Source: Ephydatia muelleri
Taxonomy: Eukaryota; Porifera; Demospongiae; Spongillida; Spongillidae
Length of the DNA: 64,000 nucleotides
NCBI GenBank assembly: GCA_013339895.1
Contig: JABACO010000015.1
Span: forward strand, 4,831,533-4,895,532
Direction: 5' to 3'
Shown here: piece by piece, positions 1 through 12,824 of the stretch
How positions within the stretch are numbered: the stretch's first letter is position 1
How the letters are laid out: each line of letters begins with the position of its first letter
The notes under the pieces: model-generated
What the model saw: the letters and a program-made list of their open reading frames with translations, nothing else
The model's database searches: none
Told to the model about the DNA's origin: nothing
Position numbers and translations under genes: made by a program

Positions 1-136
1 ATTTAATTTTCCAAATAATGCGCACAAGATATGACGCATTTATGTTACTAAGCTGCACTGGCGCCGCACGCCCGACAAGTAGTTTAACATCGTTGTATAT
101 GGCAAGGCATTATACTTGCCTTAACTAAACTGAGCA

Positions 137-3085
137 TTTCACTATACAGTATAAAGCACTGTGTATCCGTTGGATTGTACAGAAAGAATAATGACGTACC
201 CATATCCACTATACAGTTCAGGAGAAATGCAATAGCATTTGCCTATCTACTGTAATGCAAGTACAAGAAATCAAGTGCATACTTAATTTCAATCCTGAGT
301 TAAATTAATTTAAAATCATTTTGTGAACACCCAGTATTTAGCAAGCTACCATGCAGTTGATATATACTTACATGTGTTTACCTTACAGCAAATGAACAAT
401 AGTGTCAATAAACACAATGTGCATGTATAACTATACTATCTCAGTGTTTATAGTTTTGTCATTCAGGGTGCTTCTTTGAGCCTTGGCCCAACACTTTCAA
501 GTGGTTGAAATGACAACCTAGTGCTTCAGTTGTCGTATTAACATAGTGATATTTCACCCCAAATTCCTCACACGTCTTTTTCACAATGGGTGTAATCTTC
601 ATATAGTGGGACTGAAGAACTTCAGGGAACAGGTGATGAGTGGTTTGGTGGTTGAGGGCACCAGTAAATACTGTCCAGAACCAGCTGTCAGTGGCATAAT
701 CCTGTGTTGTAGCTACCTGCATCTCAGCCCTAAATGAAGAGCAAAAGTCAGATTATTTATAAGGTTGGAGCTCTTTACAAATACAAATTAGCATGCATAA
801 ATCTTCAAATACAATGCTTCATGTGTCACACCAATATGAAAACCTAGCTATTGCAGTAAAATCAAACAATGTTAGAATATGGAAACAATACTGTCTCACA
901 TACAGTACTAAAGTAAAATGCATAAACAGCACATTTCAAGTTTGAAACAGATCTTCTAACACATTGTGTTTTTGAACAGACCATTTCAACGTGTTATTGG
1001 TCTACCAATAGCATGCTTTCCATTATCCAAATATTGGCCCCATCACTTTAACACCAAATGTTTCACAAACACATTCTACATGTGGCCATGTGTTGCCAAA
1101 TGTGCACAATTGCATGACCTCATCACATACAGCTATTGCTGTTGTGACAGCTCGAGCTACAACATAAACAACATGGCAGCTACTCTGAGTTGGGATTATT
1201 GGCACTGTCTCTGACCTTGTATCACAACTTACCAATCAATTTGCATGAGATTGTTTTGCCCTGGTTTTGGCCATTCAACCTAAGGTAAAGATAGAACTCT
1301 GAACTGTACAGTTAGACTTTATGGGCTGACCTCACTTATCACATGGGAGGCCTGGAAGATAAGAGCCAACCAATAACTGGTACTCATTTCTGACATGATA
1401 TTTAACAGTAGCTGTTAAAGAAAAATAGTAGAGCAATAATATTGAAGGTTTATGTGATACGTATTCGAACATGTCATATGATAATACATAATTCAATTAT
1501 CATATTGCAACCAATATAGTACTCAAGATGATTGAAAACATGATTGAATTTAATGCATCACTGCAGAAGCACACTAATCAAGTGCAGTATCTTTACTACG
1601 CAGAGGGCATCTACAAGAACCCTCAATACAAATTTATCTGACACATTCGCAATTAATAATTATTGCTTAGCCAGGCAATGAGTTACATGAACCTATTTGA
1701 ATACAATTTAGTCCAATGTATAATGCAGTGTATCTAGAGCAAGATGACTCCACGTTCACCAAAACATTTTTTTGAACTGATAATAGCATGACTCGCTTGT
1801 GTTATATGCACCATATTTTACTCTGTATATTGCCATGTAAGATATATATTTGTGCATTCTGAATGTACATACATATGTGTATGGGAGATTATCTGCCAAA
1901 CTTGGGGATTCTGCTTTTTGGGGGGATTTGCTGGGTCTACTTTGTCTTAATTTGTAATTAGCCATATACATATTTCATCATAAGCGCCAACGCATTTTGC
2001 TTTTCTTGGTAAGTTACAAAAATAAGCAGAAGCCTAGTTTTGTTGGATAATGTCCTATATTTGGTAGCACAAAGGTTTTAATTAGTATCAGTTAGCCTTA
2101 TTACTTATAACCCTTACAAACAAGATAAATAATGTTGGTGCGGACGTATTATGATAAATGGTTACATATCTAAATCAAGGGCCTCTAAAATCAATTGAAA
2201 TTATCAACATAAAGGATGGTTATAACAAACATTAGTTGTTAGTCTTATAAAAAGTTAAGCTGCAATTGGCTAATGATTTCAATTAACATACCTCAAATGT
2301 CAGTTATTACAGCTCAAATTTGGAGGGTTTTTTGATGTTCAATAAGCTGGTTTGAGTTTAATGAATAATTGCAATAATCTATGATTAAGGCTTGAAATAT
2401 TTACACATAATGGCATTTATTTAATCATCTGATTGAGTTTTAATTGCTTAATGTTTATCTCATATTTTAATTTGCTTTCACCCAAGAGGGGGGGGGGGGG
2501 GGAGGGGGGAGGGAAAGTTACCCCCTCCCTCCAATCCTCCAACACCCTCAAACATGCCCACTTTGACCACACTGCTGCAATGAATATTATAATTAATGTA
2601 CACATTAGATAAAAATTCAAAGAATCACTTACACCATCCCTTCCATCTCACCATTATTATTTACAATGAGTATGGTCAAAAATATTTAATGAACTAAGGA
2701 AAAAGCTCCTACCACAGTTGTCCAGGGCATGAAGATCAAGGGGATAATAAAACGATAGGTCACATAGGTAAGCTTTCCTCCAAAGAAGATGAGCAGCTGG
2801 GTAAGTGATGGAGGGTTCATTCGGATGTTACCTGAAGGGAGGGGAAGTAACATAGTGGAATGGAACATAATTTTAATGCACCATTTCTTCGTGCAAGGAG
2901 TATGTGGAAATCCTGAAGACGTGTCTTGATAGTAAGCTGTATGAGTGTGCAAGTCAGGAGAGCTTTCTTTTCAAAGTGCATTTGCTTACAACACAATACA
3001 GCAATGGGATATAGATATGCTGATAGAAGTAACGAGGGAGCCATTTCTGAGTCCATTTAATGCGTCTTATGTCTGACACTTCCTT
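137..3085. repeat. Duplicated block, copy A (desaturase exons 9-14 and introns)
   Basis: This block is nearly collinear with 13608-17180, introns and 3' flank included. Similarity stops abruptly just upstream of exon 9, where the two introns become unrelated. Exon 14 differs at only two residues in 87 between the copies. Confidence 0.85.
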
Positions 3086-6000
3086 TAGTGATGAGACAGA
3101 TATGAAGAAATTTGGTAGGACATTCAGCACATGTAAATGTAGGGATATATCGTTGGGATAGAACAACCTATTAGTTCAAACGAATTGAAAGCGAATGATG
3201 TATACCCATGAAAATCATGTGACCAGTAAAATTGCTTAGGACAAATACAGGGGGATCACTTTGCCTCTCTGACCAGACATGCACATGTTATGTGCGCATG
3301 GTATCCAATAGTCACTTGACACAAAATTCGAGATTTTAAAAAGAGTCTATCATATGATCCAACCACTCAGACACATGTACACATTCAGTTGTTGCAACAT
3401 ACCCATTTACCTACACATTTAGGTCGTCAGCTAATATAGGGTACACTTTTAGCTTAAATCCTTCAGTATGTATTCCTAATCATTGCTATTTGAAGGGGTT
3501 ATATGTACTTTTGCACCAGACTTGTACAATATCCCATATGTACACGAAAAATGGATGGCACAGTTATTTTCACATGTTCTCACAAACGTACTGCTGAAGT
3601 TGCGGTAGTGATGTCAGGATCTGCCCCGTCAATATTTGTATAAATGTGGTGTCCAATAATGTGCTATGGAAAAGGAAACTTCACCACAGTATATTGATAG
3701 TGCGATAGCAACATCATATACATTTTACAGCATTCAGACATGGATGCTCCCAATTGTTATTATCTTTTATTATTAACATAACAGTCAGCTCACCTGGTTG
3801 GTCCATACATATATTGAAGCACCAAGATAGAAGTCATGGACCAACCCCACCACCTTCCACACCAATGGCTTATGGGTAACTGTGAAATGACTATTTGGAT
3901 CAAGCAGTTTAATGGTCCATGGTAAAAGTGGGCACAATTGTATACCTTGCATCATGTGACAGTGATAAAATAATCTGGGCTGATAGAAATCCCCACACCA
4001 AACCGAATGCAGCTACTGCAACTAAACTGTTCTGGAATATCATCTAGCAGATATGTATGTACTAATTAATGATTGATTGGAAGGGTACTTACGCCTCCAA
4101 GCCAGCATAATGTGGCCACTGTCAAAAATACAATGTAACACAAAAACATCCAGTAATCAATCTTTGGATCCTAGAAACAAAATATGAAGCATGTTATTGC
4201 AAGAAGGTTATATAGAACAGCATACAAGTTGGGCACTCTTGAAATAATCTTCAACTCTTTTCTTGATAGTTCGATAGAACTTGCTGGGTTGAAAAAAATG
4301 GTTGTAACAATAAGGTAGAATAGTAACATCAACTGTACTATAAAACAAAATAGCTTTTTATTATTCATGATCAGTGTGCCAAAGAATAATATTGGTGTGC
4401 TGCGAAGAGTGAGGTTCTTGGGTGCATGCTACACATAGCCTGTGCTGCATTAATGCATGCACAAACACATGCAGAAAACTCAACAAGCAACATAAAAAAT
4501 AAACTGTACCTTGATTATTGAAGCAAAAGCATGTGAGTATGGTACGTGCTACATATTTGAAAATCTTGTACCAATAGTTGTACAGTAGCACATTAGTGAA
4601 TTGGGTACCAGACATGCAGTTTTGCATATGATTATTGCAGTCTTTGCTCTTTAAACCAACCCAACACCACCATACACAATTACAATAGTACATGCCTCCT
4701 GCAACATGTGTACTCATCTGATATCATCATTCCACATGGCATTCCTAAAGCTGTACTATAGTATAATTGTACATCCTTATAGTCTATCACTTACCTTGGG
4801 GGAGGAAACACAGGCAGCTCATTGTCCGCCAAATCCCCAACATAAAACTTCTCTAACATGCTGAGCAATAAAAAAACCATATGTGTTCAAAGATTCAAGT
4901 GAGCACAAACCAAAACATACAGTCAAAATTTTTTAGATGGTACAATATAGATAAAGTCATCCTTTATTGAATTATCCAAACCAAGTCAAACATGGTGTTA
5001 TGAGGATTTTACTAATGCAATGTGTTCAATTATTTTATCTTGTTTTAATTAAGTTGTCTTGCCACACAGAGTTGGTATGTACCTATATACAATTGTTGTC
5101 TTTGGAATCATCTTAAAACCATCATGCAATGGGGAAGGGACTCTCTTCAGATAACATTTGGCCAACAATTTTAAATCATAGATTGACCAAGGATTTGTGA
5201 CAAAATTGTGAATTAAGTCACAAAACTAAAATGAAATTCAAAATCTGAATGATGAGGCTAATCGTTTGCGTAATAACAAACTACAAATCGGATGAATACA
5301 ATTTGAATATGAATAAAATCATGGTGCACATCACATGAAAGCTGCCACATCTGGTGAAAGAAAGCCATACAGTGGTAAGTTGTAACTTCACATACTACTT
5401 TTATCATGTCTGCTTCCGTGAACAAAACCACCCTGGAAGTCTTTCAAAACCTTTTGTACCTTTTACTTCACTGGGTATTTGTCTTACAATTTGCAATTTG
5501 TCTGCATTGCAAGCTACGCTATCGCCAATAGAAAAAGCCACCTCTACCAGTAATCCGGAAATTGGGCATGCTTCAGTAAGTTGCTCACACTGTTGTGGAT
5601 TACTCAGAAAGTTTATTCATTCTACTTTATACATGCCACGTTGAGTATTGTCCTGAAATGTTATGCACTTTCTAAGCAGTTATATTGACATACTAAGAAC
5701 ACACATACATCCAATGTGTAAGGTAAGTTTTCAAAAAGACAGTTGCTAATTAAAATTTGTCAAAAATTCTCCATTGAAATTTAGTCACAATTGGTCAATC
5801 TATGATTCAAGCCTGAAACCATATGTAGCTGCAGCAGATGCCCCAAGTAAGGGTAGGTGGCCATCTTTAGTGCCATAGAAATATAAATGGGGGTTGGAAA
5901 AAAGAGGAGGGAAGAACCAAAATGTGGGGAGGGGGGTTAAGTGCTGAATTTTATTTAGCATGTTTTGGTGCCAAAGCAGAGCTATTAGCATAGCCAATAA

Positions 6001-6247
6001 CCTAAATTAGGCTGGCCCTTTGTAGTCCAGGACAAGCTATTATAGATATCAAGCTTAAAATGCAGAGCAATCATTACTATTATCGCTATAGTAATATGTT
6101 GTTGGAGCATGCTTTGCTAGAAACATACTTGAATACTTCAGTAGAATGGTATGCCTCAAGTATCTGAGTAACGTCATGCCCAGCTCCAAGCATGATCTGG
6201 TCTACACCTCCAGGATGTCGACTCACAAATGAACTAACGTTGTACAC
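459..6247 (-). CDS. Cytochrome b5-fused front-end fatty acid desaturase, copy A (5' exon not found)
   Basis: The enzyme would insert a double bond near the carboxyl end of a long fatty acyl chain at the ER membrane, taking electrons from its own cytochrome b5 domain. Exons 5' to 3': 6247-6129, 4860-4795, 4283-4226, 4170-4093, 4043-3946, 3890-3794, 3663-3592, 3082-2990, 2936-2882, 2831-2713, 1411-1331, 1279-1233, 729-459. Phases agree throughout and give 417 codons plus stop. Visible motifs are the heme site HPGG, histidine box 1 HDASH, box 2 HIIGHH, box 3 QTTHH (glutamine first, the front-end hallmark), and NGNIRMN. The layout resembles Dictyostelium-type delta-5 desaturases from memory, so delta-5 activity is an inference. 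The first coding exon, about 45 residues in copy B, was not found; a CA microsatellite starts about 250 bp upstream of exon 2. It may be undetected or lost. Confidence 0.88.
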
Positions 6248-6503
6248 CTGTGAAAATACACAAAGTTAGGTGAATAGATTAAGCAAAAGAAAAAGAGACA
6301 GACGGAACAAAAATGACTTAATGCAGAACATGCTAAATCTATGGCTTCCATACCAAAGCGTGTATCACACACAGGTATACGGTTAAAAGTAAGAGCTATC
6401 TATCACTAGCCGATACTACAATTAAATTTAGGTGATAAAATGCCTCATTGTACCATATGTATGAGCTGCTGTGCTCATGTCCAGCGATCAGTTGTAGCAC
6501 TGT

Positions 6504-6534
<31 letters not shown>

Positions 6535-6664
6535 TACACACAACACACACATACATACACACAACACACACATACACACACAACACACACATACACACAC
6601 AACACACACATACACACACAACACACACATACACACACAACACACACATACACACACACAAACA
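6504..6664. repeat. CA-rich microsatellite
   Basis: A CA dinucleotide run is followed by imperfect ACACAACACACACATAC-type units. It sits just upstream of desaturase A exon 2, where exon 1 would be expected. Long open frames here are repeat artefacts. Confidence 0.95.
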
Positions 6665-7103
6665 ACACAGACACACTCACTCACTCCAACAGGTTCACCA
6701 CTGAGTTTTGACAACGAGAAAATCAGGTGGCGATATTTAACATCTGCATCATTGATTAATGGAAGGGCGGATCACTTATAATTATGTAGATTATTATTGT
6801 TACCTTACGTACGTTAGCAATTCTTTTATCTGCAATCGTTTCCAGCCAGCGCCGTCAAATTTAAACGCTTTAATTGTGCGTATCAGAACCGATCGGGTAT
6901 AGGAAATTAAAATGTTATCAGACACGAGGGTGTGCTATGCAAGACTAGTTTAATGCGACCCTATCTAATTGTAGTCTCAGCTAGCTATCGCCTTGGAATC
7001 TGGTCCGCAAGCCGCTTTAATTGGGACAGTTTCCGCGAAAATTGCCCCACGGTTAAAATGTTATAAAAATGCATCGCGTTTGAATCGCTATAACTTCCCA
7101 ACG

Positions 7104-7191
7104 GATAACGCTATCGACTTCCTATTTTCAACACTTCATACTACACCATTTCACTACGAAGTGTTGAAAATAGGAAGACGTTAGCGTTATC
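7104..7191. repeat. Short inverted repeat (34-bp arms)
   Basis: Arms at 7104-7137 and 7158-7191 are reverse complements with two mismatches around a 20-bp loop. The stem includes CTATTTTCAACACTTC. It could be a small foldback element or a transcribed hairpin; no coding sense was found. Confidence 0.85.
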
Positions 7192-7500
7192 ACTACCTCT
7201 CTGCAAATAATGTGCAGAATTCGTCTAGAGAACTCTTCATCTGTGTACCAATAACACAACCTCTTCAATGTCAAATCCTACTTGTGAAATGTTTTCACTA
7301 GCTGTATTGGCTGTGTTGTGAGCAATATGGCATGGGCAGCCCATAAAATAGGTACTTAGATTGACCTGACAAACTCTTTTTATGATTCAGTTATGCTTTC
7401 CCATGTTTATGCTGGCATATGTTGTCTACACCCACTGCCACACAATTTATCCATGGAATATGGGATCGTTTCCACGAAACGGGACCTAACGCATACATAA

Positions 7501-7799
7501 AACAAGTAAATAAAAACATTCTCTAACGAGAAAGTTGTTGGTATATAGGATTGACCAATGGTGGTGTAAAAAGCACAGAAACAAGAGTGACAGAAATTTG
7601 ACTGGAAAATTGAAATAGGCCTATATTTAGCCCATTACTCAGGCATGTACTGTTACAACGTTAGTGTGCTAAATATAGGCCTATTTCAATTTTCCAGTCA
7701 AATTTCTGTCACTCTTGTTTCTGTGCTTTTTACACCACCATTGGTCAATCCTATATACCAACAACTTTCTCGTTAGAGAATGTTTTTATTTACTTGTTT
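7501..7799. mobile_element. Foldback (MITE-like) element with near-perfect ~130-bp arms
   Basis: The arms run from about 7501 to 7631 and 7668 to 7799 and are almost perfectly complementary around a 36-bp loop. The 5-bp direct repeat CATAA flanks the element at 7496-7500 and 7800-7804, which fits a target-site duplication. No open frame is inside, so it would be non-autonomous. Confidence 0.8.
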
Positions 7800-7974
7800 C
7801 ATAAGTTTTTTCCTCTGGCGTCTTTATAAGTGGTCACAAATTAATTTTAATTTGTGAAGGGAGGGAGGTTAAAAAATTTAATAATAGAAATTATATGTAT
7901 ATGAGTTCTTAATGTTCTGTACGGTTCCGCCTTGTCCTCTTTGTCTCCCCCAGCCTCTTCTATGGCCGCGGCGG

Positions 7975-8220
7975 CCTGGTTCTGGCCATGGGAGCCATGC
8001 GGGTGGTGGTGGCAGCGGCCAGGGTGGCAGCAGGCAAAGTGGTGGTGGGGGCACTGGTGCCAATACTGGTGCCGGTGGTGGGGCTGGTGCAGGTAGCAGC
8101 GGTGCTCCTGCTTCTGCTGCTGGAGGTGGGGGCAGCTCTGCTGTTGGCGGTGGGGCAGCGGTGGGGGCAGCTCTGCTCGGCAGGGGCAGTGCTGCAGCTG
8201 CTGCTGGCGGCGGACAGTAG
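7975..8220. repeat. GC-rich low-complexity tract
   Basis: A GGTGGTGGC/GCAGCTGCT-type tract much richer in G and C than its surroundings. It reads as Gly/Ala-rich on the plus strand and Pro/Ala-rich on the minus strand. All frames stay open because of composition, so coding is not supported. Confidence 0.7.
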
Positions 8221-8270
8221 GGGGGCAGCAATGTATCTAGCAGTGGTGGCTGCATAAAGGGAAGAGGAGT

Positions 8271-8454
8271 TGGAGGATGTACTTCGTCCTCCGACTAATG
8301 CATCTGCACCAATCTTACTTACTGCTGCACGGGCAGATCTTGTAACAACCTTTTGAGCTAGCAATGGATGAGACTTACAAAAGGCATCATTTACTTCACT
8401 TAGAAGCTCACTATCCCTAAGAATAGCTTTTTCAAGTCCACCATTATACTCCAT
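8271..8454 (-). CDS. Exon-like segment downstream of the KADPEKKK ORF
   Basis: The minus-strand frame contains AFCKSHPLLAQKVVTRSAR and AVSKIGADAL. From memory this resembles a segment found after KADPEKKK-type repeats in sponge helicase-type mobile-element proteins. It lies 3' of the ORF at 8795-9303 on the same strand, so it may be its next exon. I could not place the acceptor, and reading downstream runs into GC-rich low-complexity sequence. Whether it is intact or a remnant is open. Confidence 0.4.
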
Positions 8455-8794
8455 TAGTGCATGAGATTTGGGTTCATGCGTTCATGCAAGGAGTAGCTAT
8501 ATGGGAGAAGGATATGGTTTCAGTGCTCATACACAGTTACAGCCGTAGTACATCAGATAAGGAAGCCTTTTGTACATCAGATTAAGGATGACACCCCCAA
8601 TATTCAATAGACAGGTCACAAAGGAGAAAGGACTACATGTACTGTACACAACAGTTGGGTCACCATGCATGCTGTACATGTGAAGTGAATGGTTTTGTGC
8701 AGATCCCTTCCTTACATGCGTGCTGTACACATGTTGCATGCACATCTTCCTATAGCTTTTTAATGCTAGTGCAATACAACATGCCATGACATAC

Positions 8795-9303
8795 CTTTGG
8801 GTGGTAGTGGTAGTTCGGTGACCCCTGCGATACCGCTTCCTCTCGGCAGCACGTTTAGCCAATCGGAAAGCGGGGTCATACCAATACCGATTCCTTTCAG
8901 ATGCCTTAATGGCAGCTGAATTGTCCTCGTATTTCGGCCTTTTAGCAGCGCGGTTCTCCTCGACGTCCTCTTGATATCGCTGCCTTTTAGCAGATTGCTT
9001 AGATTCAATATCTGCGTTGTAGCTGTCGCGTACAGAGGCCTTCTTCTTTTCGGGATCGGCCTTGTAGCTGTCGCGTACAGAGGCCTTCTTTTCGGGATCG
9101 GCCTTGTAACTGTCGCGTACAGAGGCCTTCTTCTTTTCGGGATCGGCCTTGTAGCTGTCGCGTACAGAGGCCTTCTTCTTTTCGGGATCGGCCTTGTAGC
9201 GCGCTCGGGCTTTAGCCTTGTTTTGTTGTGATAAAATATCGTCTTGCTTTTGAAGGTATTCTGCTCGTTGCTTAGATCTCTTCTTTCGATTACGCGAAGG
9301 CAT
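8795..9303 (-). CDS. KADPEKKK-repeat protein, first exon (mobile-element associated)
   Basis: The ATG at 9303 opens a lysine/arginine-rich frame starting MPSRNRKKRSKQRAEYL. It carries four tandem 15-residue units of the form KADPEKKKASVRDSY, one unit lacking a lysine, followed by divergent units (NADIESKQSAKRQRY, a YEDNSAAIKASERNRY-like unit). A donor CAAAG|GTATGT ends the exon at 8795. Units like this occur widely in sponge predicted proteins at the N-terminus of helicase-type mobile-element proteins; this is family memory, not a search. The highly basic composition suggests nucleic-acid or nuclear binding. No helicase domain is in the window, so this is probably a fragment of an element. 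Confidence 0.6.
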
Positions 9304-9601
9304 TTAACTTCACTAGCCAAAGTATTAAACTGCGATAGGAACACCAAATAAATTTCGTGCAGGTCGGAGTATTTATACTGCATGCTGTAAAATAACTTCA
9401 TTCATCAACAATAAACCAAATAAACTTCTGCAATAACTTCATATCCTATACAGAACTTGCTACCGCATGAGGTACTTCTCGCTGTAGTCTTTCTAAATGT
9501 CTATATGACCTTAAAGGGCACCGTGCAGGTGAATTCCAAAGATATTGGTGCTATTGCCGTTCTTCAAAACCGTTCGTAGCTCGAGTTATACCTTCCTAAG
9601 G

Positions 9602-9632
9602 AAGAAGAAGAAGACGACGACGACGACGACGA
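9602..9632. repeat. GAA/GAC trinucleotide microsatellite
   Basis: A run of GAAGAAGAAG changes to GACGACGACGACGAC. No reading frame of interest surrounds it. Confidence 0.9.
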
Positions 9633-9639
9633 CCAAGAA

Positions 9640-12300
9640 TTATTTTGGGACTGGGCACGAGAAAAAGGAATTCGTTTGTTTCTCTAAAAGCACACCGTTT
9701 TATGACACGGAACAAACGTAGAACTGTAGATCTTTGAGTTCTCGTTCCATCGCGACAAAGAGATACGCGATCCGTTTCTCCGTTGTCCCTCCAGACGCGA
9801 GTGCAGTTTTTTTAATGATATTCATCAATCCTCAATCAATCCTATATTGAACCTGCTGCCGCAGGTTCAGATTTCCAGTACGCGCGAAGGAAATGTAAGA
9901 CTTGCGTTGAAATGTATGGCTAATTAAATATTCAGAGCCTTACAACTCCATGACAGATACTCTGATTCTCAGTGCGTAAGAAGCAATGTGTAGAGGACAT
10001 TTCAGACTTCTAGAATATCATTGTTAACTTGAAAAAACATGCGCTAGGTCCCTTTTCGAGTGATTGAAAAAAAAAACTTCATTCATCTTGAAATAAATGG
10101 TTTCTGCTGTAGCAGAATTAGTCCCACTAGTGGTATACATATTTGTGTGTTAACGATCCGCATCAAAAAAATTGTGACAGTAACGGTAAGTCCGTTGTTT
10201 CACCCATCGATACACAATGAGTAAAGAGATTGCTTCATCAAAGTGACAAGCTCACTGAGAAACTTAGGGGCATTGGCAGTGTTAACCCCTATTCACTCAA
10301 ACTTCTGTCCTGTATACAAGACACTGCCAGTATACAGGACAAATTTTCATTCAAAAAATTATTTCATATATTAAGGATGTCCTATTGAAGATTTTATCAA
10401 AAGAATGGTTCAATAATTGGTCCAAGATATTGGCAATGTGGCGTGTGCCTAGGCTCTATAAGCATATTTGTTTAGCTCTTTGAACACTATATGCATATAT
10501 ACATGCATGCTCACAAAAACGAGAATTATCGTCTTCACCATTCATGCAGTGCTATGTGTTATATTGTGTTGATCAAAAATCACTTTGAATATGCATGCAA
10601 GTGCAATACTGACATGCATGTAACCCCATAGTCATACAAATATATGTGGTCTCGATTGTAAGCACATTTTGTGTGTCAATTATAACCCACTGGCCTTTAG
10701 TTGCAACAACCCAATAATGTGAACTTGCAAAAGGGGGGAGTGCTACACTACATGTGTGGGCTACACATTCTTGTTCTTGGAGTATTGAAGTGATGCCTTA
10801 GTGAAGTGAAGTGAAATCATCTAACAATGGGGTTTCTTTAGCCAAACATAATTACTTTGTGCATGGATTTAAAGTTTACAAGTGCAGCAAGCATATGCAT
10901 GCATCACAGAGTTATGCCTAATCAACACATTTTTGCATGCAATATCTAACTCATACATGAATGGTGTAATGGTTGTGTGTGCATGCACACTTGGCGTTCA
11001 AAGAGTTACTATTTTGTGCAAATATTGTGCAATGATGATATGTGCAATATGGAATGTTTCAGGTACGGAACAAATCCCAAACCTCAGATAAATGACTACA
11101 AGTTTTAAAAAGACACAACAAATAGATATTGCAACATGCCAAAGTCAACACAAAAAATTTTCAAGGTGAGAAAGTTGACCTTCTTTTCGTCACCTTTTAA
11201 ATTTTGTTTCATTGATACAGGAATACTGAAAATAGACATCTTACATTCAAGACCCTGTCCATGAACACAAAGCATGAAAACTGGTATCACCACATGGCTG
11301 CTATGTCCTTTGTGATGGTTTTCATTTTTGTTTGCCAAATCTCTTCCAAGCCAAGCAAATGCTGACGAAATAGGTTGTGAACATCGATACCATTTGCACT
11401 CTGATAGTATGTCTTTATTAACTATATTTGTCTGAGACACTCCCATATATTCTTCACAGATCTGACCAGCTAATTCTCCGCAGCCCCTCCAGCAGTGATG
11501 TTCCAAAAGTTGAAATGAAAAGTTTCATTTGTTATTTGATTTTGACTGACTTATCACTTAACTTCTTACCAGGTTCATTCCATGCATATGCTATTCTAAT
11601 TAATCGTCTTCCATATTGATCAAATGAGTGAAAAAAAGCACATCGCCACACTTGGAATCCGTTCTCTTGAAGCCATTTTGGGGGTAATTAGCAGTAGAAT
11701 TTTTAATTACCTCAACAAAATTCATTCCCATTTTTTGAATAGTTTCTGCTGTCTCAGCACTTGCAAACCATCCATCACCAGCAATACTTCTCTAGGGTTC
11801 CATGATAGTGTTCAGATAAATGTTGGTAATTTTCATTTTTGTGTCACATATGCAGAAGTCGGCGGACACCAGTGAAGTGTTGGTGTTAAAAGGACATCCT
11901 ATAGCATGTCTTCCATTGCTATTACGTAGGGGTAGTGTAATTTGAATTTGTGTAGTAGTAGTAATGTTTCTAATTTATGCAAACAAAGTTAGAATTAAAG
12001 CTATTTACATGTATGGAAATTGACTACTCTTGAAGTTTATTAACTAACCACTTGTTATTAAACTTTTGCTACTTCATTTATATATTTAGAAAGGTTGTTA
12101 GATGCAAAAAGTGCAAATGTATATTTACCATTACATTAGTTCGGGAAAACAAAATATAGTTTCTCATAAACATGTACACAAATTTATTTGTTGATCATAA
12201 GTATGCATATACATGTAAGATATAAAAACAAACTCATATTGACAAAACAAATGAATCGTACTGAAAAAATTTAGACTGATGATGGTATCATACCCGCGAG
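9640..12300. other. No supported gene
   Basis: I see no exon with family similarity or convincing splice sites here. A perfect 8-bp-stem hairpin (GAACCTGC-TGCC-GCAGGTTC) lies at about 9848-9867. Open frames, such as the 133-codon minus-strand frame at 11105-11506, have no recognisable motif. The sequence is AT-rich with scattered GCATGC words. Confidence 0.5.
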
Positions 12301-12304
12301 GGTA

Positions 12305-12824
12305 AGGTCATGTTCATAAATAGGGTGGTGATGCGATGGCCTGCTTCAACGAATGCACAGGACAGCAGCACGAAGGGAAACAAAAGTGAGTCAAGTGTGT
12401 AGCCAGCTAACTACAAGGGAATAAGGTTTGTCCTGCTTGGTGGAAATCATGTCTGCCAAATGCCTTGAACACTCACGAGCCATTCCTGTAGTCATAGAAA
12501 AAAAACCAATGGTGTAAAGACTCCATGCTCAACTTCTTTCACCTGTTGACTATATTGTCGCTTTTTTTCTGATTCATGTCTGTGGTATATTGCTGGTAAA
12601 TCCACGGAACGGTAGCTTGGAGCATTAGGGTGGAAAACCCTTACATCAAAATAAACATTCTGACCACGATTCCAAAAAACCCTGGCATGTATATCGAGAC
12701 GTGAATTTTCATCAGTGTTGGCAGATTTGTGGTGAAAGCCTTCACCATTCAGTGGTTGTAAGTGAGGTTCAATGGCAACATAATGGCAACAAGGAAACAG
12801 TATGCCATAATCATTGTATTCCAC
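12305..12824 (-). pseudogene. Decayed retroelement ORF fragment (C-terminal nuclease-like domain)
   Basis: The minus strand reads SRLDIHARVFWNRGQNVYF, then DVRVFHPNAPSYRS and VEHGVFTPLVF. A poly-T frameshift follows, and the next frame continues TTGMARECSRHLADMIST and WLHT*LTFVSLRAAVLCIR*SR. This matches, from memory, the C-terminal region after the reverse transcriptase of a common marine-invertebrate retroelement. The frameshift and in-frame stops show it is dead. No reverse transcriptase part is adjacent. Confidence 0.65.

Noticed and set aside
4361..4717. 118-codon minus-strand ORF within the desaturase A intron
   Set aside because: It lies between exons 3 and 4 in an intron, has no family match and no counterpart in copy B.
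6690..6745. Possible first exon of desaturase A (acceptor-like GATGCAG, donor GTGAGT, SLSKLSGE)
   Set aside because: It is too short, lacks a start codon, and matches copy B only in five or six residues. It is mentioned only as a lead.
6396..6781. Several long open frames rich in Cys-Val or His-Thr
   Set aside because: They are translations of the CA/GT microsatellite and have no other content. The same applies to frames at 31602-31945, 53599-53944 and 58860-59244.
7878..8257. Proline/alanine-rich or leucine/valine-rich ORFs
   Set aside because: All frames are open because the DNA is low-complexity and GC-rich; codon content is repeat-driven.
11105..11506. 133-codon minus-strand ORF
   Set aside because: No recognisable domain, no splice or context support, and composition like neighbouring non-coding DNA.
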